Source of the DNA: Chryseobacterium sp.
Lineage (GTDB): Bacteria; Bacteroidota; Bacteroidia; Flavobacteriales; Weeksellaceae
Length of the DNA stretch: 64,000 nucleotides
Assembly: GCA_003248755.1 (NCBI GenBank)
Contig: QFQW01000001.1
Location: 62,001 to 126,000, forward strand
Direction of reading: 5' to 3'
Shown here: positions 25,624-32,910 of the stretch, one piece after another
How positions within the stretch are numbered: the stretch's first letter is position 1
Layout: each line of letters begins with the position of its first letter
Program-made: the position numbers and the translations under genes
Notes under the pieces: model-generated
The model's input: the letters and a program-made list of their open reading frames with translations, nothing else
What the model was told of the DNA's origin: nothing
Databases searched by the model: none

Positions 25624-26061
25624 TTAATCAGAGGATTTCGCATTTTTTATGATCAATAGATGATCCAGACTTATTCTTCCGGCTCCAAAGCATATCAAAG
25701 TAATTAACATAATGATATAATACAATGGTATTTCGAAGCCATTGTCGCCTGAAGAAAATCCGTTTTCCCAATGCACTGTTACTATAGCAACAATCATTGT
25801 AATTATAAGTGGAAAGGAAATGATTCTTGTAAAAAGTCCTAAAGTTAATAAAACAACACCCAAAATTTCTGTTCCTGTCGCAAGATAAGCTTGGAAATAG
25901 GGAGCCGGGATGTTAAGGCTTGCAAACCAATCTCCAATTGCGTGGATGTCTTGAACTTTTTTTATGGCGGGTTCATAAAAGCCATAGGCTAAAGCCAATC
26001 TTATAGCCAATAAAGGTAAATCTTGTAAATTGTTAAGAGTGATATCTATTTTTTTCAGCAT
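25624..26061 (-). CDS. DoxX-family membrane protein (BufD-like)
   Basis: A 145-residue inner-membrane protein with four hydrophobic segments (LPLLAIRLALAYGFYEPAI, GTEILGVVLLTLGLF, FPLIITMIVAIVTVHW, LYYIIMLITLICFGAGRISL) as in the DoxX family. DoxX proteins are regular last members of bufferin-type operons with MNIO enzymes, perhaps in redox supply or export of the peptide. It lies 21 nt after the DUF2063 gene and ends the cluster. Confidence 0.8.
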   Translation of the reverse strand: MLKKIDITLNNLQDLPLLAIRLALAYGFYEPAIKKVQDIHAIGDWFASLNIPAPYFQAYLATGTEILGVVLLTLGLFTRIISFPLIITMIVAIVTVHWENGFSSGDNGFEIPLYYIIMLITLICFGAGRISLDHLLIIKNAKSSD

Positions 26062-26082
26062 TTTTGATATTGTTTTTTTTAA

Positions 26083-26829
26083 TTATTTATACCCTAAAAT
26101 AAGGTTATTTTCCAGGGCAAATGCAACAAAATCTTCGGTTGTTTTCCTGGCAGTTGTTTTATCATTTTCATATTTGGAATAGATTTTTTCTAAATTTTCC
26201 AAAGTAGTGTTTTCTTCATTTAGTTGTACGATCATTTCTATAAATGGATAGGCCAAATCATTAAAATATACTTCTTTATCAATAATATTTCTATGGATGG
26301 TCACAAAATACTGTCCTCTGTCCCCGTCTGTAATATCTTTGGTTTTTTTAGTATGAATAGGATATTGCAAGCCTAAAATTTTTATCTCAGGATTGCCCAC
26401 AATTATTTCCTGTTCAGGAGTTGGTTCAATTACAAATTCTGGAATTTCTGCATCTTCCATCATAAAGACCTCTATCTCGAGCCACTCGAACTGTAAAAGT
26501 TCTAATAAGAAAGGATATTGCTTTTTGAATGGAAACGGAGTCTCGCTGTAAAATTCGCATAGTTCTAAAGGTAATTTCCAAACTTGTGGCGTTTTACACT
26601 TGTGATTGGCAAAAAAATAATAAACCAGTTTTTTCCATTTCTTTTTCCCTATAAATTTTCTTGCAATAGGAAAAGCGGTTTTCAAAGTATCTTTTATAAT
26701 GCCAAAAACTATTCTCCTGTATTCCGGAGTATTTTCTTGATTACTGGTTTTAGGCTCTTCCAAACCTGTTTTGCAATAATGACCCAGGGCTTGTTGAAGT
26801 GCAAATGTCTCAGTTTTGGAAAGCAACAT
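26083..26829 (-). CDS. DUF2063/HvfC-type MNIO partner protein
   Basis: A 248-residue protein of the DUF2063 group (HvfC, BufC or ChrI type), which binds the precursor peptide and presents it to the MNIO enzyme. The N-terminal half has the alpha-helical domain often labelled putative DNA-binding (PEYRRIVFGIIKDTLKTAFP, LVYYFFANHKCKTPQVWKLP); the C-terminal half is the winged part with FEWLEIEVFMMEDAEIP. It overlaps the 3' end of the MNIO gene by 20 nt on the same strand, so production is coupled. No signal peptide: it acts in the cytoplasm. Confidence 0.85.
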   Translation of the reverse strand: MLLSKTETFALQQALGHYCKTGLEEPKTSNQENTPEYRRIVFGIIKDTLKTAFPIARKFIGKKKWKKLVYYFFANHKCKTPQVWKLPLELCEFYSETPFPFKKQYPFLLELLQFEWLEIEVFMMEDAEIPEFVIEPTPEQEIIVGNPEIKILGLQYPIHTKKTKDITDGDRGQYFVTIHRNIIDKEVYFNDLAYPFIEMIVQLNEENTTLENLEKIYSKYENDKTTARKTTEDFVAFALENNLILGYK

Positions 26830-27646
26830 TTTTAGATTTTTTTAAGGCATTTTTTTTGATTTTCCTCAAAGCGTCTATTTCATCTTGCAAAATAGAAAGT
26901 TCGGGGATATTAAAATCTCTTTCCAATAGAACCGGAATGTCATGTTTTAGATTTTTCATTGTAAATTCAAACAAATCGTAAACGGGATCTATAATTTCGC
27001 TTCCGTGTGTATCAATGATCAGACTTTCACTTACCTGAAGATGTCCTGCCATATGAATATATTTTACTTTATTCAAAGGCATTTTGGTAATGAAATTTTT
27101 TGCATCATATTGGTGATTGAATGCATTTACATACACATTATTGACATCCAAAAGCAATTCACAATCGCTGCGTTTCACAATTTCATTAATGAACTCTTCT
27201 TCCGGCATTTCAGCTGTTAACACCGTATAATAACTTCCATTCTCCAAGATTAGTCTTCGCCCCAATAAATCCTGAACCTGCTGAATATTCTCAACCACTC
27301 TGTCTATGGCATCTTGCGTGAAGGGTATCGGTAAAAGATCATATAAATGGGCATTGTCCACTTTAGAAAATGTGAGATGTTCGGAGTATACAGAAACCTG
27401 AAAATCTTCTAAGAATTGTTTTACTTTTTTCACGAAACTCACATCGATTCCTTCCGGACTTCCTACAGAAAGTGATAATCCGTGGCAAAATAATGGGTGT
27501 TTTTCGAGTGCTTTTTTTAGTTGTTGTTTCCAAAATCCGCCAATTTCCATCCAATTTTCGGGAGCTACCTCTATAAAATCGGGTTTAAGAACAGTACTTT
27601 CTAAAAACTCTTTCGAAAACTCTTTTCGATAGCCAATTCCTATCAT
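26810..27646 (-). CDS. MNIO (DUF692) RiPP-modifying oxidative enzyme
   Basis: A multinuclear non-haem iron enzyme of the DUF692/UPF0276 family (HvfB, BufB, MbnB, TglH, ChrH). It modifies Cys residues of a peptide precursor. The start is set at MIGIGYRKEF (278 residues) because an upstream in-frame ATG at 27679 lies in the stem of a 17-bp hairpin. Metal-binding and core motifs: FIEVAPENWME, HGLSLSVGSPEG, YSEHLTFSKVD, LILENGSYY, LLLDVNNVYVNAFNH, IHMAGHLQ, DTHGSEIIDPVYDLFE and VLLERDFNIP. The TIM-barrel length is normal. It sits between precursor and partner genes. Confidence 0.92.
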   Translation of the reverse strand: MIGIGYRKEFSKEFLESTVLKPDFIEVAPENWMEIGGFWKQQLKKALEKHPLFCHGLSLSVGSPEGIDVSFVKKVKQFLEDFQVSVYSEHLTFSKVDNAHLYDLLPIPFTQDAIDRVVENIQQVQDLLGRRLILENGSYYTVLTAEMPEEEFINEIVKRSDCELLLDVNNVYVNAFNHQYDAKNFITKMPLNKVKYIHMAGHLQVSESLIIDTHGSEIIDPVYDLFEFTMKNLKHDIPVLLERDFNIPELSILQDEIDALRKIKKNALKKSKNVAFQN

Positions 27647-27671
27647 AACTATTTGATTAAATGAATTTAAA

Positions 27672-27711
27672 GTAACCATCGGAATTCTCTCATAAGAATT
27701 CCGATGGTTAC
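27672..27711 (-). promoter_or_regulatory. 17-bp perfect hairpin between precursor and MNIO genes
   Basis: The arm at 27672-27688 is the exact reverse complement of 27695-27711, with a 6-nt loop. The T tract after it on the minus strand is weak. It probably acts as an intra-operon attenuator or 3' stabiliser, keeping precursor mRNA in excess of enzyme mRNA. Confidence 0.8.
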
Positions 27712-27719
27712 AATGCAGT

Positions 27720-28079
27720 TTATTTAGCTGCAGTTGCTTTTTTTACTTTTTTTGTCTTTTTGTCGCCACATTTCCCGTCACCACATTTTCCATCTTTTGT
27801 TTTGCCCTTTGCTTTTTTATCACCGCATGTTCCGTCCTTTGCTTTCCCGGAAGTTTTCTTGTCTCCACATTTGGCATCTTTTGTTTTGGCATCAGCAGCA
27901 TTTCCTCCGCCGTGAGTCCCAGCTCCGCAAGTTGAGTCATAAGTTAGTTTTTCCGAAGATGAATTGGTTAGGCTTGTTCTCAGATGATTTCCGGTTCCTA
28001 GACTAGAAAAAGTTTTTGCCGACGTCATTGTAAAGGAACCTAATGCAATTGCACCTACTAAAATTGATTTTGTTTTCAT
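27720..28079 (-). CDS. RiPP precursor with Cys-Gly-Asp repeats (HvfA/BufA/ChrA-like)
   Basis: A 119-residue peptide. An N-terminal hydrophobic stretch (ILVGAIALGSFTMTSA) looks like a signal peptide, as in bufferins. A middle region has no Cys. The C-terminal part has five Cys (51, 71, 85, 99, 104), most in the pattern KCGDKK or TCGDKK separated by Lys-rich spacers, and a close pair KCGDGKCGD. The MNIO enzyme next door would convert such Cys residues to heterocycles; bufferins use them to bind copper. Chryseobacterium chr clusters (ChrA with ChrH and ChrI) are the closest arrangement I know. The product and whether it is exported are unknown. Confidence 0.85.
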   Translation of the reverse strand: MKTKSILVGAIALGSFTMTSAKTFSSLGTGNHLRTSLTNSSSEKLTYDSTCGAGTHGGGNAADAKTKDAKCGDKKTSGKAKDGTCGDKKAKGKTKDGKCGDGKCGDKKTKKVKKATAAK

Positions 28080-28207
28080 TTTGATGAATTTTTAAAATTG
28101 TTAAACTGTATTTTTATATTAATACCAGTCAAATTTTAAAATCACCCATCAATTTGCATTAAAAAAGAGAATTGTTTTCAAATTGCTGATAATCAGCTGA
28201 AAAAAAA

Positions 28208-28720
28208 TTATTTATCGGCATTCTTTTCTCTATATCTTTTAATCTGTTGCATGCATTTATACTTCTGATTGCTTAGGTTATGTTTCGTCGCATAGTTGTA
28301 TTTCTTCTGAATTTCATCGAGCGTAGCAGATTTCAGAAATAATTCTTCTATAAGTTCTTTGCAATGATCAGTAATTTTCAGAAAAAAGGCATCTATTTTT
28401 TCTTTTTCAGATTTCTCCTTTTCAATATCATCAGATATTTCTTCAAAAAAATCATTTTGCTTTATGTCCTCCAATTTTACGATTCCCTTTATGTGCCTTA
28501 ATTTTTTTAACCAAAGGTTTTTACAGATAGCAAAAATATATGTTTTAAGTGTTGCAGATAATTGAAAATCATCCTGGTTCAGCTTTTCCAACAATACGAT
28601 TAGTGCATCCTGATAGAGATCTTCTGCGTCAGAAGATGTTCCGTTATTTTGCTTTACATACCAGATTATATCATCCAAATATGCATAATATTCTACACCA
28701 AATATTTCAATTTTTCTCAT
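28208..28720 (-). CDS. ECF-type RNA polymerase sigma factor
   Basis: A 170-residue sigma factor with region 2 (DAEDLYQDALIVLLEKL, then TYIFAICKNLWLKKLR) and region 4 (CKELIEELFLKSATLDEIQ), the minimal ECF set. No anti-sigma gene is adjacent. It is encoded just upstream of the RiPP precursor on the same strand, 128 nt away. MNIO/bufferin clusters are often driven by such a sigma factor, so it probably switches on this operon in response to metal or redox stress; its promoter motif cannot be told from one site. Confidence 0.85.
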   Translation of the reverse strand: MRKIEIFGVEYYAYLDDIIWYVKQNNGTSSDAEDLYQDALIVLLEKLNQDDFQLSATLKTYIFAICKNLWLKKLRHIKGIVKLEDIKQNDFFEEISDDIEKEKSEKEKIDAFFLKITDHCKELIEELFLKSATLDEIQKKYNYATKHNLSNQKYKCMQQIKRYREKNADK

Positions 28721-28888
28721 GAGATCATTAATGTTTTTTAGTTCTTTAAAAGACTTAAAAATAATCTACTAATTTATTTAAATATATATTAGGTTTGTGT
28801 TTTTTAATTATAAAAATGTATTTTATTAATATAAAATAAAAATATTGTCAATTTATTTATATTGATTCAAATCATAAAATCGATTCTC

Positions 28889-28896
28889 TACATTTG
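28889..28896 (+). promoter_or_regulatory. -7 promoter element of the M14 peptidase gene
   Basis: TACATTTG ends only 4 nt before the chosen ATG at 28901. With a start about 4-5 nt after the box, the mRNA would be leaderless. Confidence 0.5.
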
Positions 28897-28900
28897 TATT

Positions 28901-30613
28901 ATGAAAAATCTCTCCGTCCTATTCATCCTTATTTCTGTTTTCGGCTATTCTCAAATCCTCACACCTTACGAAAAAGGCAACGGCAATCAAACCACAACTT
29001 TTGACGAGATGCGAAAATTCTATCAGGAATTGTCAAAACAGTATCCATCCATCAGTTATGAAACCAAAGGCGAGGATGATAACGGTGCTCCGATTGATAT
29101 TGTGATGTTTAATTATTCAGGTAAAAGTTTTGAAGAAGCGAGAAAAGGAAAGTCAGTTTTGTTTATCAATAACGGTATTCATCCAGGCGAACCAGACGGA
29201 ATCGATGCAACGATGATGTTGATGCGAGATTTAGCAACAGGAAAGGTCAAAGTTCCTAAAAATGTAATCATTGCCGCAATCGCCAGCTATAATGTCAGCG
29301 GAATGATGAACCGAGGCAGTTATTCCAGAGCCAATCAAAATGGCCCGGAAGAATATGGTTTCCGAGGCGATGCCAGAAATTATGATTTGAACAGAGATTT
29401 CATCAAAACGGATTCAAAAAATTCCAGAAGTTTTCAGCAGATTTTTCAATGGCTGAAACCGGATGTTTTTATTGATAATCACGTCAGCAACGGAGCAGAT
29501 TATCAATATACTTTCACTTATATTTCAACCAATAAAGAACGTTTGGGAAATGTTCTCGGTAATTATTTCAATGACGAAATGCAGAAAACACTTCTGAAAA
29601 ATATGGAGAAAAAAGGCGTGATCTCTGTTCCTTACGTGAACATTCACGGCGATGTTCCGGATGGCGGTTTTCCAGCTTTTGTGGATTCTCCGAGATATGC
29701 GACGGGTTACACGACTTTGTTCAATGCCATCGGGACGGTTGTGGAAACGCATATGTTGAAACCTTACAAAGACCGTGTGAAAGTCACTTACGATTATATG
29801 GTTGACAACCTGAATTATATTGATGAAAATTACAAAGCCATTCAGCAGAAAAGAGCTGAAAATCTGAAACAATACAAAGTCGGAAGCAAATATGCTTTGG
29901 CTTGGAAACTTGATTCTACAAAATATGAAACTATCGATTTCAAAGGTTTTGAAGCCAAATATAAACCAAGTGATGTTTCCGGAAAAACCAGACTTTGGTA
30001 CGACAGAAATGCCAAATTTTCAAAACCTGTCAAATTTTATAACACTTATCTTCCGGCCAAAGAAATCACGATTCCTAAATATTATGTCATTCAACAATCC
30101 GAATGGAAAATCATTGATTTGCTGAAACTCAACCAAATCAAAATGACGCCGATAAAACAGGATTCGACAATTATAGTGGAACAATACCGAATCAAAGATT
30201 TCAAAACCGTCCCGAATCCTTATGAAGGTCATTATCTGCATTACGACACATTTGTGACCAAAGAATCCGGGAAAACGAAATTCAGGAAAGGTGATTTCCT
30301 GGTTCCATTGAATCAGGATGGTGTAAAATTTCTGTTGGAAACATTAGAACCGGAAGCAGTGGATTCTTACTTCAACTGGAATTTCTTTGACGCAATTTTG
30401 GGTCAGAAAGAATATTACTCGGCGTATGTTTTCGAAGATACAGCGAGCAAACTTCTGAAAGACAACAAAGCTTTGAAAACCGCCTTTGAAATAGAAAAAG
30501 CAAATAATCCCAAGTTTGCCGATGATGGACAAGCGCAGCTGGATTGGGTTTACAAACATTCAGACTATTACGAAAAGACGCATCGTCTTTATCCAATTTT
30601 TAGAATTAATTAA
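28901..30613 (+). CDS. M14-family zinc carboxypeptidase, secreted
   Basis: The start at 28901 gives 570 residues and a clear signal peptide (MKNLSVLFILISVFGYSQ); an upstream in-frame start would add 13 residues and include the promoter. The M14 zinc ligands are visible: HPGEPDG gives His and Glu, and FIDNHVSNGAD gives the second His. The catalytic Glu is probably in GTVVETHMLKPYKDRV. The C-terminal half (from about residue 320) is an extra domain with beta-strand character. It is probably periplasmic or secreted and trims peptides for nutrition. It converges with the GH10 gene at an inverted repeat. Confidence 0.88.
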   Translation: MKNLSVLFILISVFGYSQILTPYEKGNGNQTTTFDEMRKFYQELSKQYPSISYETKGEDDNGAPIDIVMFNYSGKSFEEARKGKSVLFINNGIHPGEPDGIDATMMLMRDLATGKVKVPKNVIIAAIASYNVSGMMNRGSYSRANQNGPEEYGFRGDARNYDLNRDFIKTDSKNSRSFQQIFQWLKPDVFIDNHVSNGADYQYTFTYISTNKERLGNVLGNYFNDEMQKTLLKNMEKKGVISVPYVNIHGDVPDGGFPAFVDSPRYATGYTTLFNAIGTVVETHMLKPYKDRVKVTYDYMVDNLNYIDENYKAIQQKRAENLKQYKVGSKYALAWKLDSTKYETIDFKGFEAKYKPSDVSGKTRLWYDRNAKFSKPVKFYNTYLPAKEITIPKYYVIQQSEWKIIDLLKLNQIKMTPIKQDSTIIVEQYRIKDFKTVPNPYEGHYLHYDTFVTKESGKTKFRKGDFLVPLNQDGVKFLLETLEPEAVDSYFNWNFFDAILGQKEYYSAYVFEDTASKLLKDNKALKTAFEIEKANNPKFADDGQAQLDWVYKHSDYYEKTHRLYPIFRIN

Positions 30614-30633
30614 ATTTGAAAAATAGGATAATT

Positions 30634-30696
30634 CTCTCGCAGATTAAGCTGATTTGGCAGATTAAAATTGTTCAAAATCTGCCAAATCAGCGAGAG
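30634..30696. repeat. Imperfect intergenic inverted repeat
   Basis: The arm at 30648-30663 is the exact reverse complement of 30676-30691 (16 bp). Outer CTCTCG/CGAGAG arms pair beyond a bulge. It lies between convergent genes and looks like a dispersed intergenic repeat that may also stop transcription. Confidence 0.7.
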
Positions 30697-30715
30697 TTAA
30701 ATTCATAACCAATAT

Positions 30716-31843
30716 CTAATTTTTCGGAACGTCAATCACTTTTTGCAACGCTTTTTTCGGATTGCCATTTCTATCCCAAAGCAAGGGGTAATTGGTTCTT
30801 CCGGGAATTGGATAATCGTTTTTCCATGACATTTCGTCTTTCATTCCCCAGGTTGTCACACGGTCCAGCTTATCTCTTTTGTTGTAGAAGATTTGGTACA
30901 ATTCCGCATATCTGTCAGCCAGTTTATCATCGATTTCTTTTGGAAGTCCGTTTTGGTAAGGGTCGAGAAACGTTTTGAATTCCTCATTTTGAAACTGCTT
31001 GTGCATAAAAGCCTGTCCAATGATTTGACCTTCCTTCGTCACAGGCAAAACATCCACATCAATTTCCGTAATCATCACTTTGATACCACACGCTGCGTAC
31101 GCATCAATTGCGTCCTCAATATATTGATTTTTAGGGTAATCCAATCCCCAATGACCTTGGATTCCGATGCCGTCAATTCGGATTCCGGCCGCTTGTAGCA
31201 TTTTTACCATACGCACGATGCCTTTTACTTTTTCCGGTCTCCAGGCGTTGAAATCATTGTAATACAATTCGGTGTTCGGGGAATATTTCGCAGCGTATTG
31301 GAAAGACAATCGCATCAGCTCGTCGCCATCGCCAATACCTTTTACCCATCCTTCGTTACGGTAGCTCCCATCATCATCAATCACCTCATTCACAACATCC
31401 CAAGCTTGCACTTTCCCAGCATATCGGCTTGCAACCAATTTGATATGGTCGTGCAGACGCTCTTTGGTTTGCTCTTTTGTTTTTTGAGTGCCATCTTCAT
31501 TTTTGAAAAACCAATCCGGAGTCTGGTTTTTCCAAACCAAGGTATGTCCAACGATGAACATTTTATTTTTCCTCCCAAATTCCACAAAAGCATCTGCCTG
31601 CGAAAAATCGAATTTCCCGGGAAGCGGATTTACGACTTCGGCTTTCATACAGTTTTCCGGCGTTATGGTGTTGAAATGCTGCAGTACAATATCCTGTTGT
31701 TTTTTATCTTTCCCCGTCACGATGTCATTGTTGACAGCCGTTCCGATTTTGAAAGCTTTGGAATAAGCCTCTTTGAATTTCACTTGCTGAGAAAAACTAA
31801 CGGAAGAAATTACAACACTAAATAAGATAAGGTACTGTTTCAT
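30716..31843 (-). CDS. GH10 endo-1,4-beta-xylanase, secreted
   Basis: A 375-residue glycoside hydrolase family 10 enzyme that cuts xylan. Signal peptide LILFSVVISSVSFSQ. The barrel carries FNTITPENCMKAE, HTLVWKNQTPDWF, WDVVNEVIDDDG (Glu acid/base) and VMITEIDVDVLP (Glu nucleophile), then the C-terminal TTWGMKDEMSWK segment. No carbohydrate-binding module or sorting domain is attached. It is not next to a SusCD pair, so it is a stand-alone enzyme here. Confidence 0.93.
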   Translation of the reverse strand: MKQYLILFSVVISSVSFSQQVKFKEAYSKAFKIGTAVNNDIVTGKDKKQQDIVLQHFNTITPENCMKAEVVNPLPGKFDFSQADAFVEFGRKNKMFIVGHTLVWKNQTPDWFFKNEDGTQKTKEQTKERLHDHIKLVASRYAGKVQAWDVVNEVIDDDGSYRNEGWVKGIGDGDELMRLSFQYAAKYSPNTELYYNDFNAWRPEKVKGIVRMVKMLQAAGIRIDGIGIQGHWGLDYPKNQYIEDAIDAYAACGIKVMITEIDVDVLPVTKEGQIIGQAFMHKQFQNEEFKTFLDPYQNGLPKEIDDKLADRYAELYQIFYNKRDKLDRVTTWGMKDEMSWKNDYPIPGRTNYPLLWDRNGNPKKALQKVIDVPKN

Positions 31844-32290
31844 AAGCTCGAAAATTGATTTAACTAAATATAGAAAAATAAAATAAATGTGAAATTGACA
31901 TTTATTCTAATGAATAAAATGACTAATCGTTCTGATAGATAGAGTTTTGTGAAATGTTTTTTAATAATTTATAGGCAGTTTCAAAGTTCCCGAAAATCAT
32001 TACTAACAATTAAACAAATTTTGATTTGGGTCAATCCAAAGTCGAGTTTGATTTGCTTTGAATTGTTGAAAATTATGGTAAGTCTTAATAATAAGGAATT
32101 TTATTCGGGCAGCTTAATCCGCCTGTAGTTTATCCTGAGCTTGTCGAAGGGGCCCAATCTTTTCACTCCACTACGTTGCGTAAAAAGGATTTCCGCTCAA
32201 GTCGGGCTGCGGATTCAACGTAAAACAATAGTTTGCATAAAACAGATTTTTGTCATTCCGTAGGAATCTAAGTTGCTTTTTATTTTGAGA
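31844..32290. other. Non-coding spacer of 447 nt with a GC-richer repeat-like element (about 32105-32222)
   Basis: No gene is seen. Most is AT-rich. The part at 32105-32222 has much higher GC and includes TATCCTGAGCTTGTCGAAGG and a later TAAAAAGGATTTCCGCT, which I recall as widely dispersed intergenic repeats in Flavobacteriia. GTCATTCCGTAGGAATCTAA near 32253-32272 is another such snippet. It is probably a non-coding mobile repeat remnant. Confidence 0.5.
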
Positions 32291-32761
32291 TTATTTTTTG
32301 CGATTTATAAAAATTATCTCAGGATTCTTACCATCTAAATCTCTTTTGTTTCTTCCAAATAAACCAATTTCTGAATCACTTGGATTTTTATTATCTAGTT
32401 CTAAAGGGCTGACATAGGTGTACATTCCGTAACCGTGCCCAGAAACAATCCACCCATCAGTCTTATCTAATGTTGTAATGCCAAAATCGCCAGCAGGACC
32501 TCCAGCGTAAACAGGTCCAAATTCTTTCATTTGTTTTAAAGCTTCTTTGTGAATCTCTTTTACAGTATCAGCTTCATCAAAAATTATATATGTACCATGT
32601 TTGAAGACAACCCAATCTTGATATTTAGGATTAATAGCAAGTTTGATATGATTAATTAATTCTTGATTATTCATCTTTAATTCTTCATTTGAATTGGAAC
32701 TCTTTTTATTGCAATTTAACATTACGAAATTCAATGCTATTATTCCGATTATTAGTTTCAT
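32291..32761 (-). CDS. Hypothetical lipoprotein (156 aa)
   Basis: Not recognised. The ATG at 32761 gives a clean lipoprotein signal (MKLIIGIIALNFVMLNC) that an upstream in-frame ATG would extend. After the lipid-bound Cys comes a short linker rich in Ser and Asn. The globular part has the striking segments WVVFKHGTYIIFDEADTVKE, GPVYAGGPAGDFGITTLDK and GWIVSGHGYGMYTYVSP. It is probably an anchored periplasmic or surface protein. It stands alone; no operon partner is seen. Confidence 0.6.
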   Translation of the reverse strand: MKLIIGIIALNFVMLNCNKKSSNSNEELKMNNQELINHIKLAINPKYQDWVVFKHGTYIIFDEADTVKEIHKEALKQMKEFGPVYAGGPAGDFGITTLDKTDGWIVSGHGYGMYTYVSPLELDNKNPSDSEIGLFGRNKRDLDGKNPEIIFINRKK

Positions 32762-32837
32762 TAGATTTATTACCAAAATGATGTTTCCCAAATATACAAA
32801 CTTCCCAAACAGATTTCAATCTTAAACTCCCGACAAC

Positions 32838-32867
32838 TTGCCATTCAACAAAAACTTAGTATTTTTG
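32838..32867 (+). promoter_or_regulatory. Complete -33/-7 promoter of the M1 peptidase gene
   Basis: TTG at 32838-32840, exactly 19 nt, then TATTTTTG at 32860-32867. This is the most canonical Bacteroidota promoter in the window. Confidence 0.65.
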
Positions 32868-32910
32868 GTAAAATTATTATAACAAACCGTTTAGGTTTAA
32901 TCATAAATCT

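Noticed and set aside
27734..28006. Open frames overlapping the RiPP precursor on the other strand
   Set aside because: They arise from the repetitive Lys/Cys/Gly codons of the precursor; no signal or family motif.
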